Below, piece by piece: positions 36,379-44,827 of a DNA stretch of 54,825 nt (its first letter is position 1; each line of letters begins with the position of its first letter). A program made the position numbers and the translations under genes. Source of the DNA: Fischerella muscicola PCC 7414 (lineage in GTDB: Bacteria; Cyanobacteriota; Cyanobacteriia; Cyanobacteriales; Nostocaceae); NCBI RefSeq assembly GCF_000317205.1, contig NZ_AJLK01000035.1:1-54825 (forward strand), given 5' to 3'. The notes beneath the pieces are model-generated. The model had not been told where the DNA came from. It saw only the letters and a list, made by a program, of their open reading frames with translations, and did no database searches.

Positions 36379-37719
36379 ATGACATCTATAAAAAAACTTG
36401 CCATTCGTGGAGCAATCTGGACTATTATTGGTTTCGGAAGTATTCAAATCCTACGATTTGGCAATAATTTAATTTTGACTCGCCTACTACAACCAGAATT
36501 TTTTGGTTTAATGGCATTAGTAAATACCTTAAGAATGGGTTTGGAACTTTTTTCAGACATAGGTGTTGCTCAAAATATAGTTAATAGCAAAAGAGGTGAT
36601 GAACCTATTTTTTTAAATACTATTTGGACTCTGCAAGTAATTCGTGGTGCAGTCATTTGGTTTTTTGGTCTAATTCTTGCTTTTCCAATAGCCCATTTTT
36701 ATAATGATCAACGTTTACTATGGTTAATTCCAATCGTTGTATTTACTTCATTTATTGAAGGCTTTAACTCTACTAGTTTACACACTCTGCATCGTCAGAT
36801 GAAACTGGGTAAACTTTCCATTTATGAACTTATTTTTCAGGTATGTTATTTCTCTACGCTCATAGGCTTGGTTTGGTTGTATCCAAATGTCTGGTCTTTA
36901 GGTATTGCAATAGTAATTTCAGGAGTTTATAAATTGGTTAGTAGCTACTGGTTAATACCAAATTATTCTAATCGTTTTGCATGGGAACCAAAAGCAGTTA
37001 AAGAAATTCTTTCGTTTAGTAAGTGGATGTTTATCGCATCAACATTAATGTTTGCTGCTGAACAAACAGATCGCCTTGTTTTGGCTAAGTTATTGTCATT
37101 TGAAATATTGGGTGTATACACAGTAGCGTATACTCTAGCCAGTATTCCTCGAGATGTGATCAGGCAACTCAGCTTTAGAGTTATTTTTCCTGCAATCTCC
37201 CAACAATCTCACTTACCAAGGGCTACTTTGCGGCAAAAAATTCTGCCTCAACGGCGATTAATTCTACTAGGAGCTGCAATTATATTGGCAATATTAATAA
37301 CTATTGGAGATTTATTAGTTGCATTTTTATATGATCGAAGATACGCAACAGCTACTTGGATGATGCCTATTTTGTGTAGTGGTATCTGGTTTTCTTTGCT
37401 ATTTTATACTACTAGTCCTGCTTTGTTAGCAATTGGGAAACCGCTGTATTCCGCCCAGAGTAATTTTGCTAGATTTGGAATCATAGCTTTGGGTGTACCT
37501 TTAGCTTATCAAAGCTTCAGCGTATTAGGAGCAATTATTGTTATTGCATTTAGTGATTTACCTTTATATATAGTTAATCTCTATGGACTCTGGCGGGAAA
37601 AACTTTCTTGTTTTATTCAAGATATGCAAACTACTGCTTTTTTTATCGGTGTACTAGCTTTATTTTTAATCATGAGGAATTCTTTAGGATTTGGTCTCCC
37701 AATTCAATCATTACTCTAA
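36379..37719 (+). CDS. Wzx-type oligosaccharide flippase
   Basis: 446 residues with about twelve to fourteen hydrophobic segments across the whole length. The N-terminal signature is GAIWTIIGFGSIQILRFGNNLILTRLLQPEFFGLMALV, and the middle AEQTDRLVLAKLLSFEILGVYTVAYTLA matches the polysaccharide-transport (PST/MATE-like) family. It moves the undecaprenyl-linked repeat unit from cytoplasmic to periplasmic face. Together with the priming transferase, Wzy-like and Wzc-like proteins it completes a Wzx/Wzy-dependent pathway. It is the last polysaccharide gene in the run. Confidence 0.92.
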   Translation: MTSIKKLAIRGAIWTIIGFGSIQILRFGNNLILTRLLQPEFFGLMALVNTLRMGLELFSDIGVAQNIVNSKRGDEPIFLNTIWTLQVIRGAVIWFFGLILAFPIAHFYNDQRLLWLIPIVVFTSFIEGFNSTSLHTLHRQMKLGKLSIYELIFQVCYFSTLIGLVWLYPNVWSLGIAIVISGVYKLVSSYWLIPNYSNRFAWEPKAVKEILSFSKWMFIASTLMFAAEQTDRLVLAKLLSFEILGVYTVAYTLASIPRDVIRQLSFRVIFPAISQQSHLPRATLRQKILPQRRLILLGAAIILAILITIGDLLVAFLYDRRYATATWMMPILCSGIWFSLLFYTTSPALLAIGKPLYSAQSNFARFGIIALGVPLAYQSFSVLGAIIVIAFSDLPLYIVNLYGLWREKLSCFIQDMQTTAFFIGVLALFLIMRNSLGFGLPIQSLL

Positions 37720-37819
37720 ATATTCATTCCATATGCGATCGCCCCCAAATCTAACTCAATTTAGATTATGATAATTGTGTTTTAATAATCAGCCAGGAAA
37801 ATTACATAGACAGCTAGTA

Positions 37820-38308
37820 ATGAGGAAAAAAATTGTTGGGGTAATGGGACCTGGAGACAAAGCAACAGAAGTCGATGTACAACATGCTTATAGACTGGGG
37901 GAATTAATCGCTCAACAAGGATGGATCTTACTCACGGGTGGTAGAAAATCTGGAGTCATGGATGCGGTCAATAAGGGTGCAAAATCTGCCAATGGCTTAA
38001 CAATTGGCATCTTACCAACTGATCATCAAAAAGATATTTCTGAAGCCGTAGATATTGCTATTTTTACTGATATGGGCAATGCTCGCAATAATATTAACGT
38101 TCTTTCCTCGGATGTAATCATTGCCTGTGGAATGGGTGCAGGAACAGTTTCAGAAGTGGCGCTAGCTTTGAAAGCAAATAAACAAGTAATTTTATTAAAT
38201 AACGATGCAGAAAGCAAAATTTTCTTTAAAAAACTATCGCCCGAAAATGTTCATGTGGTTGAGAGTGTAAGTGAAGCGATCGCAATTGTACAGAAAATCT
38301 TAATATAG
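37820..38308 (+). CDS. TIGR00725-type / LOG-like nucleotide-binding protein
   Basis: 162 residues from the ATG at 37820 (RKKIVGVMGPGDKA); codons before it to 37775 look non-coding. It is a Rossmann-like SLOG fold: VGVMGPG, WILLTGGRKSGVMDAVNKGA, IGILPTD, and ARNNINVLSSDVIIACGMGAGTVSEVALALKANKQVILL. Short LOG relatives of this type are of uncertain activity. The full PGGxGTxxE motif of cytokinin-releasing LOG enzymes is replaced by GMGAGTVSE, so nucleotide binding is likely but the reaction is unknown. The gene follows the polysaccharide cluster but has no clear link to it. Confidence 0.8.
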   Translation: MRKKIVGVMGPGDKATEVDVQHAYRLGELIAQQGWILLTGGRKSGVMDAVNKGAKSANGLTIGILPTDHQKDISEAVDIAIFTDMGNARNNINVLSSDVIIACGMGAGTVSEVALALKANKQVILLNNDAESKIFFKKLSPENVHVVESVSEAIAIVQKILI

Positions 38309-38319
38309 TTTTTCCATAC

Positions 38320-38744
38320 CTACAACAGCCTTGCAGCTGCCTCGCGCAATCTTTGAGAACAATCAACTGTTATCGGTTCACCGTGTGCTACCGAAATCAC
38401 TGTTGATTTAACGCGATCGCACTGTGAATGAGAAGAGTGGAATCTGGTAATTTGTACAGCACCATTTCCCGAGGCGCTACAGCAGCAGGAAAAATACCAG
38501 TAACATGCCAAAGGTTTTGCGCCAGTTCTTCAATGCAACCATGAGGTAACACATGAGATTGCCATTGATCAATCATATAAGCAGACTCATTAAGAGGCTT
38601 AATCTGGCGGGGTTTGATTAAAGAGAAAAAAGTATAAAATAATTCAGATGCATCCCTTTTTTCTTTTTGCACCATAGTTTTACTATGCAAGTAGACAACA
38701 GAACATATGAAAAGTCTTTGTGTCTTTGTGTCTTGGTGGTTCAA
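38320..38744 (-). pseudogene. DUF4336 family gene remnant with internal deletion
   Basis: Two blocks of one family lie in different frames. On the minus strand a frame down to 38397 reads IDQWQSHVLPHGCIEELAQNLWHVTG... and DSTLLIHSAIALNQ, then stops. Another frame at about 38405-38320 continues VISVAHGEPITVDCSQRL and ends REAAARLL. In intact cyanobacterial DUF4336 proteins, as I remember them, these are the N-terminal and the C-terminal blocks, separated by well over 100 residues. Here they nearly touch, next to a HIP1 site at about 38413. The middle of the gene is missing and the frame is broken, so it is probably dead. The 5' end extends into repeat-derived codons (NHQDTKTQRL). Confidence 0.75.
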
Positions 38745-38769
38745 GATTTTTTACCACCAAGGCACAAAG
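38724..38769 (-). terminator. Hairpin downstream of ndhK, dispersed CTTTGTG/CACAAAG repeat
   Basis: CTTGGTGGT at 38732-38740 pairs with ACCACCAAG at 38753-38761. CTTTGTG at 38724-38730 and CACAAAG at 38763-38769 extend the stem. It lies 28 bp beyond the ndhK stop. A related structure lies after dnaK. Confidence 0.55.
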
Positions 38770-38796
38770 TCACCAAGTATTGTCAAGCTTTAAGCT

Positions 38797-39489
38797 TCAT
38801 AACTCATTGGCTGTAACTTCTGGTAGTGTCAAAGGCAATGGCAAGCCTGTTGCTTGAGTAATTTCCTGGGATGGCACCTGTCGATCTGGACTTCTGAGAT
38901 ATTGCCCATCTAGGATAGGAGATACTACTTTCATTTGGTGAGAAATGCTGTAGTAGCGGTGAGTTTGTTGGCTAATCTGCCGTTCTTGAATACTTTCGTT
39001 AGCGATTTTCTTACGCAGTTTAATAATTGCATCTATGACTGCTTCCGGTCTAGGCGGGCATCCTGGGATGTAAACATCAACTGGAATTAATTTATCTACA
39101 CCGCGAACTGCACTCGGGGAATCGGCGCTGAACATACCACCGGTAATTGTGCAAGCACCCATCGCAATGACATACTTTGGTTCTGCCATTTGCTCGTAGA
39201 GTCGTACTAAGTTTGGGGCATATTTCATTGTAATTGTGCCTGCGGTGATCAATAGGTCTGCCTGTCGGGGAGTAGCACGGGGAATCATGCCATATCTCTC
39301 CATATCAAAGCGAGAAGCGTAAGCAGCCATAAACTCCATGAAGCAGCAAGCTGTGCCAAACATCATTGGATACAAACTGGACATTTTTGCCCAGTTGTAG
39401 AGATCATCTACGGTTGTGAGGATGACGTTTTCTGAAAGTTGTTGCGTCACTTGAGGACGCTCAATAGGATTAATAATAGTGTCAGTCAT
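38797..39489 (-). CDS. ndhK: NAD(P)H-quinone oxidoreductase subunit K, divergent stand-alone copy
   Basis: 230 residues from the ATG at 39489 ([14 protein letters not shown]). The upstream frame to 39591 includes repeat-derived codons. It is the NuoB/NdhK iron-sulfur subunit holding cluster N2. The ligands are visible as Cys48-Cys49 in FGTACCFME, Cys113 in MGACTITGG and Cys144 in PGCPPRPE. The second half is near-canonical cyanobacterial NdhK. The first half differs from the usual text, with SLYPMMFG and [18 protein letters not shown] where typical copies have SLWPLLFG and FIEFAALIGSRFDFDRFG. The usual partners ndhC and ndhJ are absent, so this is probably a second, specialised copy. The gene is alone on this strand. 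Confidence 0.92.
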   Translation of the reverse strand: MTDTIINPIERPQVTQQLSENVILTTVDDLYNWAKMSSLYPMMFGTACCFMEFMAAYASRFDMERYGMIPRATPRQADLLITAGTITMKYAPNLVRLYEQMAEPKYVIAMGACTITGGMFSADSPSAVRGVDKLIPVDVYIPGCPPRPEAVIDAIIKLRKKIANESIQERQISQQTHRYYSISHQMKVVSPILDGQYLRSPDRQVPSQEITQATGLPLPLTLPEVTANEL

Positions 39490-39912
39490 GGGCTGAGTCC
39501 CCCAATTATTTTGAATAAGTTCTTGGAAAAGAAAGCAGAAGGCAGCTATGCTGAGGGCAGAAGGGAAGAGGACTTGACTTGTTTGTTCCATTCATCACAG
39601 GTGGCATTTGCCGCCAGTGCCACTGCTTTCAAAGCAACAGATAACTACACTGCTGATAATTTCAGTTTCTGATCAGCTTCTGAAATGTTCCAGTAAAGAT
39701 AAAGGTTTTAAGGTGCTAACTTAAGATTGGTTTTTGCCTGTTAGTGGTTATTATACTTCTCCGACAAATAGTGTAGAGACGTGCCATGGCACGTCTCTAC
39801 AAGGATTTTGGGTAACACATAATTAAATTCTGTCGATGTCTATTGATTATTGGTTAATCATTAGTCGCATTGGTTTACTCTCCCCATCTCCCCACCCCCT
39901 TCCCTTGCTCCT
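39490..39912. repeat. Intergenic region with 28-bp perfect palindrome
   Basis: About 420 bp. A GCAGAAGGCAG-type repeat lies at 39536-39575. A perfect 28-bp palindrome at 39773-39800 has GTAGAGAC at its left end and GTCTCTAC at its right; its central 20 bp are shared with 503-522 and 29681-29700. CTCCCCATCTCCCCACCCCC lies at about 39879. No gene is seen. The ndhK promoter is presumably at 39490-39700. Confidence 0.75.
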
Positions 39913-42621
39913 TTATCTTGAAAGCAATCCTGCGTTTAATGCTTTGGTAATGCGATCGCTCGTTTCTTCCAGGTGAGCTTGTGTATAAATATCAAGGTTT
40001 TCATTTTGGTGTTTGAGACCAGCATCAATGGCTTTGCGTAATTGCCGTAATTCAAACCAAGCTAGTGTCCGCGCGTCCTCTGGTACATCTGTGGTACGCA
40101 ACACCATATCGAGTAAAATATTTAGGTGTTCCCGTTGCAAAGAACGGCGAAGGCTAGAAATTGGTTTTGGTTCTTTGGTATTTACAACTTCTGTCCAAAT
40201 ATCTTCTTGTAGAGTACTGAATAATACTGGCATGGAAAGCGCTTGTCCAGGCGGTGTTTTAAATTCTATATCCCGGAGACGATTGAGGCGATCGCTATCT
40301 AAGAGTGATCTTAATATTACAGCTTGAAAACGCTGAATACGTTCATGAATTGGATAATCAAGGCGGGATACCGGTATAAAGTTACCCCAGTGTTGCCAAC
40401 GCGAAGGTGCTAGCTGATTCAACAATTGTGGTGGAAAACTAAAAGCATCTTCAGCAAATACATACTCCTGCAACTTCGCTAATACCTGACGTTGCTGTTC
40501 TAAAGAAACTGGTACAAAACTGGGGCGCATACTTTCATCAGCATGATGACGCCCGAATGACTGCCCAGCTATATATTGAGTCAACAAAGAAGCGTTACGA
40601 AAATAATATCTCAGAATGCTGCTAAACAATACGCGTAGGTCACTATAACTTTCTCCTCTCAACGGGTAATGCAGATCAAGACGTTGCCACATCGCACGGG
40701 CATTATCCATTTGCCATTGGGAATAAACTAGCACATCACTACTCATGTCCCAGACATTCGCTAGAGGATTGATATCCCAGATATCTTCATCGGTTGCGTA
40801 AGATAATTCTGGTTGGGGAGACGCCAAAGCAATCTTTTCCAAAAAAGGCTTTTCCGCTTCCGGCATCATTGCTTCTACTGAAAAATCTGGGTGAGGTTTA
40901 TAACCATACTCAATTGCCCATTCGTCGTAAGGGCCAACAACTGCGGGAAAATAGTCGCCTTGCTGTGTTCCCTGAGGTGCTATATTCACAGGCAGATAAT
41001 CCATCACTGAACCCACCAAACCCTTGGTGTGAGTAACCTCAGTGTTGTTTAATTCTTGAGGTGCTAACATAGTGCTGCCATGAAAGTTGTGGCGCAAACC
41101 CAGTGTGTGTCCGACTTCGTGAGCAATGAGAGAACGTATATATTGATGCACATATTCTTTCATCTCATCACTTGTTGGTGTAGCGTTTTGCAACAGTGAT
41201 AATGCTAGCGCCCCCATCGCTGCTTGATCGGAAAATTCCGCACCATAGCAGATGTCAGAATCAGAATTCTGAATTGGGAATTGGGAATTTGGCATGACGC
41301 CACAATCACCTAAATGTTCTGCACCTACTTTTTCTGCTATCAAAGCGCGATATTCTTGCTGAATCGATCGCACCATGTTGGCATCGACAATAATATCTGC
41401 ATCCAATATTTCCCCAGTCAGAGGATTAACGCGAGCTGGCCCTCTAGCAAAACCTGCATCCAAAGAATTGAACCAGCGAATCGTGTTGTAACGCACATCT
41501 GCTGGATGCCAATCAGCATCATCTGGCATTTGTCGGACTTCAATGGCATTTTGGAATCCGGCTTTGGCAAATGCTTGATTCCACATCAAGACGCCTTCAC
41601 GAATGGCGTCGCGATACTCCAATGGCACAGCATTTTCAATCCAAAATACAATCGGCTTTTTCGGTGGAGACAAAGGTGCGTTGGGGTCAGATGGTTCCAG
41701 ATGCCAGCGATTAATGTAACGTACAAATGGCTCTTTGCCATTATTCTTAGAAAAATCCTGGAAGGCAGTAATAAAATATCCTACTCTGTCATCAGCAAGT
41801 CTGGGGATGTAACCGTTGTTTTCAGGTAGCTGGGAAAAACTGTAGTGTACTTTTAGAGTCAGCGCCCTGCTATCTGGTAATGTGACTAAATATGCTCCTT
41901 CTGGTGATGAAAAGCTGTAAACAGATTCAATCTCCAAGTTGAAAGGAAAGCTGCCAACATCGCCAAAATATGACGTATTTTCTTCCAGGCGATAATCAGC
42001 CCGCAAATAATATTTCAATAAGGAAGTTAATCCCGGAAAATCCTGCATCAACAGGTGATTTAGATTAATAAGAATATTTTTGCTATACGGATCGATACTG
42101 TCAATTTCGAGGGCATAAAGAACAGAGTCGCTAAATGAACGAGCAAGCGATCGCAATTCTGGCTCATCTTGTTCTGTACGGAACTTGACATTACGAACAA
42201 CAAAATGTAAACGATTATTTACTCGCCGGAAGTAGAACAGGAAATCTTGCAGAGGTAATCCACTATAAATACCGCTTTCCCCAATACCAGATTCCAATGT
42301 TACTGTACAAAGATAATTTTTATTGAGTTGTTCAGGTTTCAGTTCTAAGTAAATTTTGCTATCTTCTTCACCACGATAAATGGTGAAAAGTCCCTCTAAT
42401 TTGTCCGTTCCTTTGATAGCCTCGCGATATCGCCATAAATCTTCCTTTCTATTCTCTTTAAAACGATATTCAGCAGTTGCTAATTGTTCAATTCCTGGTA
42501 GATTATTGGACTGCGCTACATAAGTATTTGCAGCTTGGTTAGCAAAAGCATAATTAGTTCCAAACAACAAGTTATAAAATAATAATATATAGACTGTTAA
42601 CTTTACAATCCAGTTGTTCAT
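39913..42621 (-). CDS. Large secreted zinc metalloprotease (DUF5117 / DUF4953 type)
   Basis: 902 residues with an N-terminal signal peptide (about 1-27, VYILLFYNLLFGTNYAFA). A beta-rich domain (about 50-330) is followed by the peptidase domain with the metzincin-like HEVGHTLGLRHNFHGS zinc motif; the first His is about residue 501. GSVMDYLPVNIAP follows as a Met-turn-like segment. These large proteases are widespread in bacteria with unknown substrates, and the signal peptide predicts a periplasmic or outer location. Residues about 443-458 (MPNSQFPIQNSDSD) lie in a variable loop between C-x-V and C-Y. They are encoded by TTGGGAA heptamer repeats at about 41262-41295, an in-frame insertion. Confidence 0.88.
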   Translation of the reverse strand: MNNWIVKLTVYILLFYNLLFGTNYAFANQAANTYVAQSNNLPGIEQLATAEYRFKENRKEDLWRYREAIKGTDKLEGLFTIYRGEEDSKIYLELKPEQLNKNYLCTVTLESGIGESGIYSGLPLQDFLFYFRRVNNRLHFVVRNVKFRTEQDEPELRSLARSFSDSVLYALEIDSIDPYSKNILINLNHLLMQDFPGLTSLLKYYLRADYRLEENTSYFGDVGSFPFNLEIESVYSFSSPEGAYLVTLPDSRALTLKVHYSFSQLPENNGYIPRLADDRVGYFITAFQDFSKNNGKEPFVRYINRWHLEPSDPNAPLSPPKKPIVFWIENAVPLEYRDAIREGVLMWNQAFAKAGFQNAIEVRQMPDDADWHPADVRYNTIRWFNSLDAGFARGPARVNPLTGEILDADIIVDANMVRSIQQEYRALIAEKVGAEHLGDCGVMPNSQFPIQNSDSDICYGAEFSDQAAMGALALSLLQNATPTSDEMKEYVHQYIRSLIAHEVGHTLGLRHNFHGSTMLAPQELNNTEVTHTKGLVGSVMDYLPVNIAPQGTQQGDYFPAVVGPYDEWAIEYGYKPHPDFSVEAMMPEAEKPFLEKIALASPQPELSYATDEDIWDINPLANVWDMSSDVLVYSQWQMDNARAMWQRLDLHYPLRGESYSDLRVLFSSILRYYFRNASLLTQYIAGQSFGRHHADESMRPSFVPVSLEQQRQVLAKLQEYVFAEDAFSFPPQLLNQLAPSRWQHWGNFIPVSRLDYPIHERIQRFQAVILRSLLDSDRLNRLRDIEFKTPPGQALSMPVLFSTLQEDIWTEVVNTKEPKPISSLRRSLQREHLNILLDMVLRTTDVPEDARTLAWFELRQLRKAIDAGLKHQNENLDIYTQAHLEETSDRITKALNAGLLSR

Positions 42622-43228
42622 CCTTTGGCTACCTTATAAAGCGGGTTTCCTCTCTACAAACCGCTTGAATAATAAAATAGCCGTTTTTTTTCTCTTTCAT
42701 ATAGCCCTAAATTTACTGATTTAATGGGAAATTATTCAATTAATTATTATTTTGTTCCTATATCCAATCAATTCTTTGCTCTAAAGTTAATTTATCAAGC
42801 AAATCTCAAGATATAGAACTCCTATTTTATTTTTGAAAAAATTCCGTACATTTTGAGCTTAAGTATTACCATATTCTTTCCTATTGCCTATTGCAAGAGT
42901 GCCTATTGCCTTCTATGCTCCGCTCATGATGACAAGCAATAAGTAATGAATTCAATTTCATATAATTCTACCAACCAAAAAGGTAGGTAGATAATGAACT
43001 GTAGATATGCGAGATATACGTGAGGTTATTAATGCTAAATTTTACGTTAATCACACCAAATGTCTGTGGCGAATGTTACAGCAAAATATCTCACTTCAGA
43101 GTATGATCTCCGTTTCGATACTGCTAAAAAGATGCCTGATGAAACTACTCTCTTCAAGAAAGTTAGCCCAATCACTTGCCATTGGCATGAGCCAAACGGA
43201 TGAGATTTTCACGAGTACTTCACATTCA
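42622..43228. other. Intergenic region between metalloprotease and TetR genes
   Basis: 607 bp, AT-rich. Just upstream of the protease gene, AAGCGG at 42639 pairs with CCGCTT at 42661 around a T-rich/A-rich inner stem. CCTATTGCC-type words occur at 42885-42915. A 47-codon frame at 43060-43203 (starting MSVANVTAKYLTSEYD, ending CHWHEPNG) has protein-like composition but no recognisable family and no good ribosome-binding site. It may be the remnant of a gene. Confidence 0.4.
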
Positions 43229-43795
43229 CTAACTCCCATCAATCAGAATAGATAAAGCCTGACGCGCATATTTTGCTCCTGCTGGAGTTCCTTCAATCGT
43301 TGCCATTAAACTAGCACCACCAATTAACAGCAAGTACTGTTGAGAGAATGCTTCTGGATTAGGAATTTCTGCTTCTATTGCTAGTTGCATAATATGAGTA
43401 CGGATTGCCTCACGCAACGAGACAGAAATATTATGCGCTGGATGATTGGCATCGGCAATTTCTAGGACTGCATTAATGAATGGACAACCCCGAAAATCTG
43501 GTTGAGCATACCACTCCCCCAGCACATCAAAGGTTGCGAGTAGCTTTTGTTTAGCTGTGTTTCCTCGCTCCTCAACAGCCTTGTGAAACCACTGCAACCA
43601 CTTCTTTTCGCGATCGCGCATCACTTCCAAAATGAGTTGATCTTTGGAAGGAAAGTACTTATAAAACGTCCGTTTGGCAACGTCTGAAGCCGCTATCACC
43701 TCATTAATCCCAACGTGCTGAATCCCCTTTTGGTAAAAAAGCTCGGAAGCAGTTTCCAGAATGCGATTGTAGATTTGGTTAGTCTCTTGTGCCAT
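43229..43795 (-). CDS. TetR/AcrR family transcriptional repressor
   Basis: 188 residues from the ATG at 43795 (MAQETNQIYNRILETASELF). Codons further upstream run through the operator and are not protein-like. The helix-turn-helix is seen as IQHVGINEVIAASDVAKRTFYKYFPSKDQLI (about residues 25-55). The C-terminal ligand domain contains FRGCPFINAVLEIADANHP, typical of TetR_C regulators related to YcdC, NemR and similar that sense reactive or xenobiotic compounds. A near-ideal operator lies 15 bp upstream, so it should repress itself and the divergent promoter. The divergent gene is now only a fragment. Confidence 0.92.
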   Translation of the reverse strand: MAQETNQIYNRILETASELFYQKGIQHVGINEVIAASDVAKRTFYKYFPSKDQLILEVMRDREKKWLQWFHKAVEERGNTAKQKLLATFDVLGEWYAQPDFRGCPFINAVLEIADANHPAHNISVSLREAIRTHIMQLAIEAEIPNPEAFSQQYLLLIGGASLMATIEGTPAGAKYARQALSILIDGS

Positions 43796-43809
43796 TGATT
43801 TATCATCGT

Positions 43810-43827
43810 GTAGACAAAATTGTCTAC
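43810..43827. promoter_or_regulatory. TetR-type operator
   Basis: GTAGACAA at 43810-43817 and its exact reverse complement TTGTCTAC at 43820-43827, separated by AA. It stands between the repressor start (43795) and the divergent truncated gene. The TAGAC-N-GTCTA layout matches operators of NemR-like TetR proteins. Confidence 0.8.
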
Positions 43828-43839
43828 TTAAGAGTTGGC

Positions 43840-44112
43840 ATGTCCACCAAAGATATAGATGCGATGCGAAATGGTGAACCCCTACAAGATCCAAAACTAG
43901 AGGCACTTCGTCACTTTACCCAGCGAATGGTGCAAGCTCGTGGTTGGGTAACTGACGAAGAAATCGAGACATTTATAAAAGCTGGTTACACAAAACAGCA
44001 AGTTCTAGAGGTGATTCTCGGCATTGCTGTGAAAGTTATCCATAACTACACTAATCACATTGCTCAAACGCCACTTGATAAAGAATTTAAACCTTACGCT
44101 TGGAATGGGTAA
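43840..44112 (+). pseudogene. Truncated carboxymuconolactone decarboxylase (AhpD-like) gene
   Basis: 90 residues, beginning STKDIDAMRNGEPLQDPKLEALRHFT and ending EVILGIAVKVIHNYTNHIAQTPLDKEFKPYAWN. This is the C-terminal half of an AhpD/CMD-family protein of about 180 residues. The N-terminal part with the redox Cys-x-x-Cys and catalytic His is missing. The sequence upstream of the ATG at 43840 is the repressor operator, so the deletion brought the tail of the gene directly next to its own control region. It may still be transcribed, but without the cysteine pair it cannot act as a peroxidase partner. A regulated small protein is possible but unlikely. Confidence 0.8.
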
Positions 44113-44790
44113 TTGGGAGTTCTAGGCGTGGTGCTTGATAGCACTCGTTTTTTTGGATTGAAAAAGAGCCAGGCAGTGAGTACTTCACTAGCTGGCTCAT
44201 GGAGCCTCATTTTAGCTACATCAACAATGTCTCTGCGTTTGGTGCCTCAGAATGATAAATCCTCAAGCGGACATGAAAATCAGTTAATACCAAATTAGGA
44301 TAGGTAGCATTGTTTGAAATTACAGAACCTTGTAATAAAGACTTTTAATCCAAAATCCGTCTTGAAAAGCTTTGAGGTTCCCTCCGGGACGCTTCTTTGT
44401 AGACGCGTAGACGCGTAGACAAAGAAGCGGTGAGGGGGTCGCAGTCTTGGACGCCACATGACGCCACCTGCTACAACTGTTGGAACCCCCAAGGGCGCAG
44501 TGGCTCCTTTATGGCGGGAGAAGAGTCCACCGCAGTGGCTGGGCTTTGGGTCACGTAGACGCGCTCATGGGCTTAAGGTAAGGGTATGCGAACCCCCGTA
44601 GACGGGCGAAGCTCGGCTTCTCGTACGCCGTAAGGCGTGAGCGTAGGGTAGAGTACCCGGAGGGCTTGGTGCAGGTAGCGGCTTCAAGGTTAGAGTACGG
44701 AGGAAACCTCCGCACCCTTACGGGAAGCCACTTCGTGTCTACAAACTTTTCGCAAAATCTAAAATCCAAAATTGATATAAGGGGTGAAAA
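44113..44790. repeat. Repeat-dense region with several hairpins
   Basis: No gene is seen. AGCCAG and CTGGCT at about 44168-44202 form a likely terminator for the upstream fragment. CGCTTCTTTGT at 44390-44400 and ACAAAGAAGCG at 44419-44429 enclose a loop of GTAGACGC words. From 44440 to 44740 the DNA is GC-rich and made of short palindromes (GTAGACGGGCGAAGCTCGGC, ACGCCGTAAGGCGT, GGGTAGAGTACCC). The frames there are repeat-derived. Confidence 0.7.
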
Positions 44791-44815
44791 GGCTCCTCCC
44801 TAACCCTGAGGAGCC
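44791..44815 (-). terminator. Intrinsic terminator of the minus-strand hsp20 gene
   Basis: GGCTCCTC at 44791-44798 pairs with GAGGAGCC at 44808-44815. On the minus strand the stem is followed by TTTTCACC. It sits 12 bp beyond the hsp20 stop. Confidence 0.8.
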
Positions 44816-44827
44816 TTCAGCGTTCAA

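Noticed and set aside
36199-36447. 82-residue minus-strand frame overlapping the flippase start
   Set aside because: It overlaps the well-supported flippase gene and has no protein-family features.
44551-44769. 72-residue minus-strand frame rich in Arg, Pro and Ser
   Set aside because: It is formed by the GC-rich palindromic repeats of that region; no ribosome-binding site or family.
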